Source of the DNA: Polyangiaceae bacterium | Lineage (GTDB): Bacteria; Myxococcota_A; Polyangia; Polyangiales; Polyangiaceae | NCBI GenBank assembly: GCA_023150915.1 | Contig: JAKLKA010000069.1 | Location: forward strand, 1-36,353 | Length of the DNA stretch: 36,353 bases | Reading direction: 5' to 3' | Notes under the pieces: generated by a model | The model's database searches: none | Seen by the model: only the letters and a program-made list of their open reading frames with translations | Told to the model about the DNA's origin: nothing | Translations under genes and position numbers: made by a program | Part shown: positions 35,169-36,353 of the stretch, piece by piece | Numbering within the stretch: position 1 is the first letter of the stretch | Layout: every line of letters starts with the position of its first letter

Positions 35169-36023
35169 ATGGGCGTTCGCGAGCCGCGAGGGCTGACCCG
35201 GGTGAGACTTCGGCATCGAGGGCAAGAGCTGCTCCTCACCGAGGGCACCTATCTGATCGGTCGCGACGCCTCGTGTCACATCCTGCTGGACGACGCCAAG
35301 GTCTCTCGTCGCCATGCGCGCATCAACGTGCGCGGCGAGCAGGTCAGCATCGACGACCTGGGAAGCATGAACGGGCTGTACGTGAACGGGGTGCGACTGA
35401 CCGGGTCGCAACCCCTGTTCGACGGGGACTGGCTGACCGCCGGCGCCGAAGAGCTCGAGGTGCTGATCGGCGACGGCACGACCCGGCGCTCGGCAACCGC
35501 CACCCAGGACGAGTTCAGCCCGGTGCCGTCGAGCAGCGAGGCCGAGACGACCCGACGCATCTCGGAGCCGCCCGACAACCCCGAGACGACCCAGAAGAGC
35601 CGCGCCCTCGAGATCTTGGCGAACATCGCGGACCGCGCGCTGGAGGCAGGTCGCATGGAGGATGCCGAGGACCTGCTCAAGACGACCCTGCTCGACATGG
35701 CCCAAGAGTCGAGCTTGGGGCACGCGCTCGAGCCGGACTCGATGGAGTTCGCGACGCGCTACGCCCTGCGCTTGGCGCAGACCAGCGGCACCAGCCGCTG
35801 GTTCGACTTCACCGTGGATCTGCTGAGAGGCCAGCGCGCGCCGTGCACACCGGTGGTGGCGTCCAACCTCAGAGCAACGATGAAGCGGGTCACGGCCGTC
35901 GACCTGGATCGGCTCTCGGCCTACGCGCGGGCGCTGCGCGAATCAGGCAACCCGGTCGCGGTCCAGTCTGCGACCGCGGTCGACGAGCTGGGCCAAGAGG
36001 CCGCCCGAAAGCGGGGCGGCTGA
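35169..36023 (+). CDS. FHA-domain protein
   Basis: A 284-residue cytoplasmic protein with an N-terminal forkhead-associated domain (about 10-100): TYLIGRDASCHILLDD, VSRRHARI, DLGSMNGLYVNGVRL. The phosphothreonine-contacting residues (Gly31-Arg32, Ser46-Arg47-Arg48-His49, Asn68-Gly69) are present, so it should bind phosphoproteins, plausibly targets of Hanks-type kinases such as the one at 30138. A Thr/Ser-rich linker (about 105-145) with many TT/TR sites could itself be phosphorylated. The helical C-terminal half (ALEILANIADRALEAGRMED onward) is like TPR-containing FHA proteins of myxobacteria. Its stop overlaps the next ATG by one base (TGATG), so the two may be coupled. Confidence 0.9.
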   Translation: MGVREPRGLTRVRLRHRGQELLLTEGTYLIGRDASCHILLDDAKVSRRHARINVRGEQVSIDDLGSMNGLYVNGVRLTGSQPLFDGDWLTAGAEELEVLIGDGTTRRSATATQDEFSPVPSSSEAETTRRISEPPDNPETTQKSRALEILANIADRALEAGRMEDAEDLLKTTLLDMAQESSLGHALEPDSMEFATRYALRLAQTSGTSRWFDFTVDLLRGQRAPCTPVVASNLRATMKRVTAVDLDRLSAYARALRESGNPVAVQSATAVDELGQEAARKRGG

Positions 36024-36353
36024 TGCGGGCCTGGGCGCTGGGCGCCGTGGCCGCGGCCCTCGTTCCGCTGGCCTGGGCGTGCGCCGGGGAACCGGCCGAA
36101 GACATGGCCGTCTCGTGCTCGGCCGAAGAGCCCCACGAATGCCCCTCGCCCGAGGGCGTGATCATCGGGTGTTGCCCCGACTCGCACCCCGTCTGCTCGA
36201 CCGACGGCACGCAGTGCTTCGAATGGGGTTCGACCGGCGGCGGCGGCTCGCCCAGCGGTGGCGGCGGCTCGCCCAGCGGTGGCGGCGGCTCGCCCAGCGG
36301 CGGTGGCGGCGCGCCCAGCGGCGGTGGCGGCTCGCCCAGCGGTGGCGGCGGCT
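36023..36353 (+). CDS. Cys-rich lipoprotein with GGGGSPS repeats, 3' end missing
   Basis: A lipoprotein gene running off the right edge, 110 codons visible. Signal MRAWALGAVAAALVPLAWAC gives lipobox LAWAC (Cys20). A Cys-rich part of about 50 residues follows (SCSAEEPHECPSPEGVIIG then CCPDSHPVCSTDGTQCFEWG), with cysteine spacing like a small disulfide domain. Then comes a repeated seven-residue linker GGGGSPS (one copy reads GGGGAPS), continuing past the end. The fold beyond is unknown. The start overlaps the FHA gene stop by one base. Confidence 0.82.
   Translation, partial: MRAWALGAVAAALVPLAWACAGEPAEDMAVSCSAEEPHECPSPEGVIIGCCPDSHPVCSTDGTQCFEWGSTGGGGSPSGGGGSPSGGGGSPSGGGGAPSGGGGSPSGGGG
36233..36353 (+). 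repeat. 21-bp coding tandem repeat
   Basis: A 21-bp unit (GGCGGCTCGCCCAGCGGTGGC and near copies) is repeated five to six times to the window edge. Being seven codons long, it changes copy number without shifting frame. One copy has GCG for TCG. Confidence 0.93.

Overview
The window looks like a chromosomal piece from a myxobacterium (Myxococcota, probably the Polyangia/Sorangium side). The DNA is very GC-rich throughout. The gene content fits: a TonB/TonB-receptor fusion, a Ser/Thr kinase with a PEGA-like tail, an FHA protein, at least twelve predicted lipoproteins with Gly/Ser/Ala/Pro linkers, Cys-rich Stig1-like proteins, and several sulfatase-modifying-factor-like (SUMF1) lipoproteins. This taxonomic call is inference from gene style. 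I see no rRNA, tRNA, CRISPR array, insertion sequence or phage gene. Both window ends fall inside coding tandem repeats (27 bp left, 21 bp right), so it may be a contig that broke at repeats.

Left part (1-5.7 kb): the end of a Cys-rich repeat protein faces a four-gene minus-strand operon. In transcription order the operon encodes a Cys-ladder lipoprotein with a C-x-G-x repeat, a second lipoprotein, a SUMF1-like lipoprotein and a TonB-domain/TonB-receptor fusion. It reads as an envelope locus of unknown purpose and is my best candidate for something undescribed.

Middle (5.7-17.7 kb) is mostly metabolic: glycerophosphodiesterase plus a small membrane protein; a small lipoprotein and a ferredoxin-NADP reductase-like flavoprotein; a one-chain acyl-CoA carboxylase alpha subunit; a GH94-like protein that unexpectedly has a lipoprotein signal, coupled to an enoyl-CoA hydratase-family gene; a 983-residue NfnA-NfnB-rubrerythrin fusion; and a small metal-hydrolase-like gene.

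17.7-25 kb: a Stig1/choice-of-anchor-L-like lipoprotein behind a structured leader and followed by a double hairpin; tryptophan 2,3-dioxygenase; a metallophosphoesterase; two small envelope proteins; a VLCAD-type acyl-CoA dehydrogenase.

25-30 kb: two paralogous SUMF1-like lipoproteins flank a tetraheme cytochrome c lipoprotein and an exported helical-repeat protein. The second paralog is coupled to a short asparaginase-domain gene.

30-36 kb is regulatory and envelope: Ser/Thr kinase, a sigma-region-4-like DNA-binding protein preceded by phased GAATGGA repeats, a dihydroneopterin aldolase-cupin fusion, a DUF4349-type lipoprotein coupled to another lipoprotein, an FHA protein, and a truncated lipoprotein gene running off the right edge.

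Genes are packed tightly. Several 4-bp ATGA/GTGA overlaps mark coupled pairs, and four convergent pairs end in near-palindromic TGA...TCA junctions. Starts were chosen from signal peptides, overlaps, Shine-Dalgarno sites and family length; many genes lack a clear Shine-Dalgarno site.
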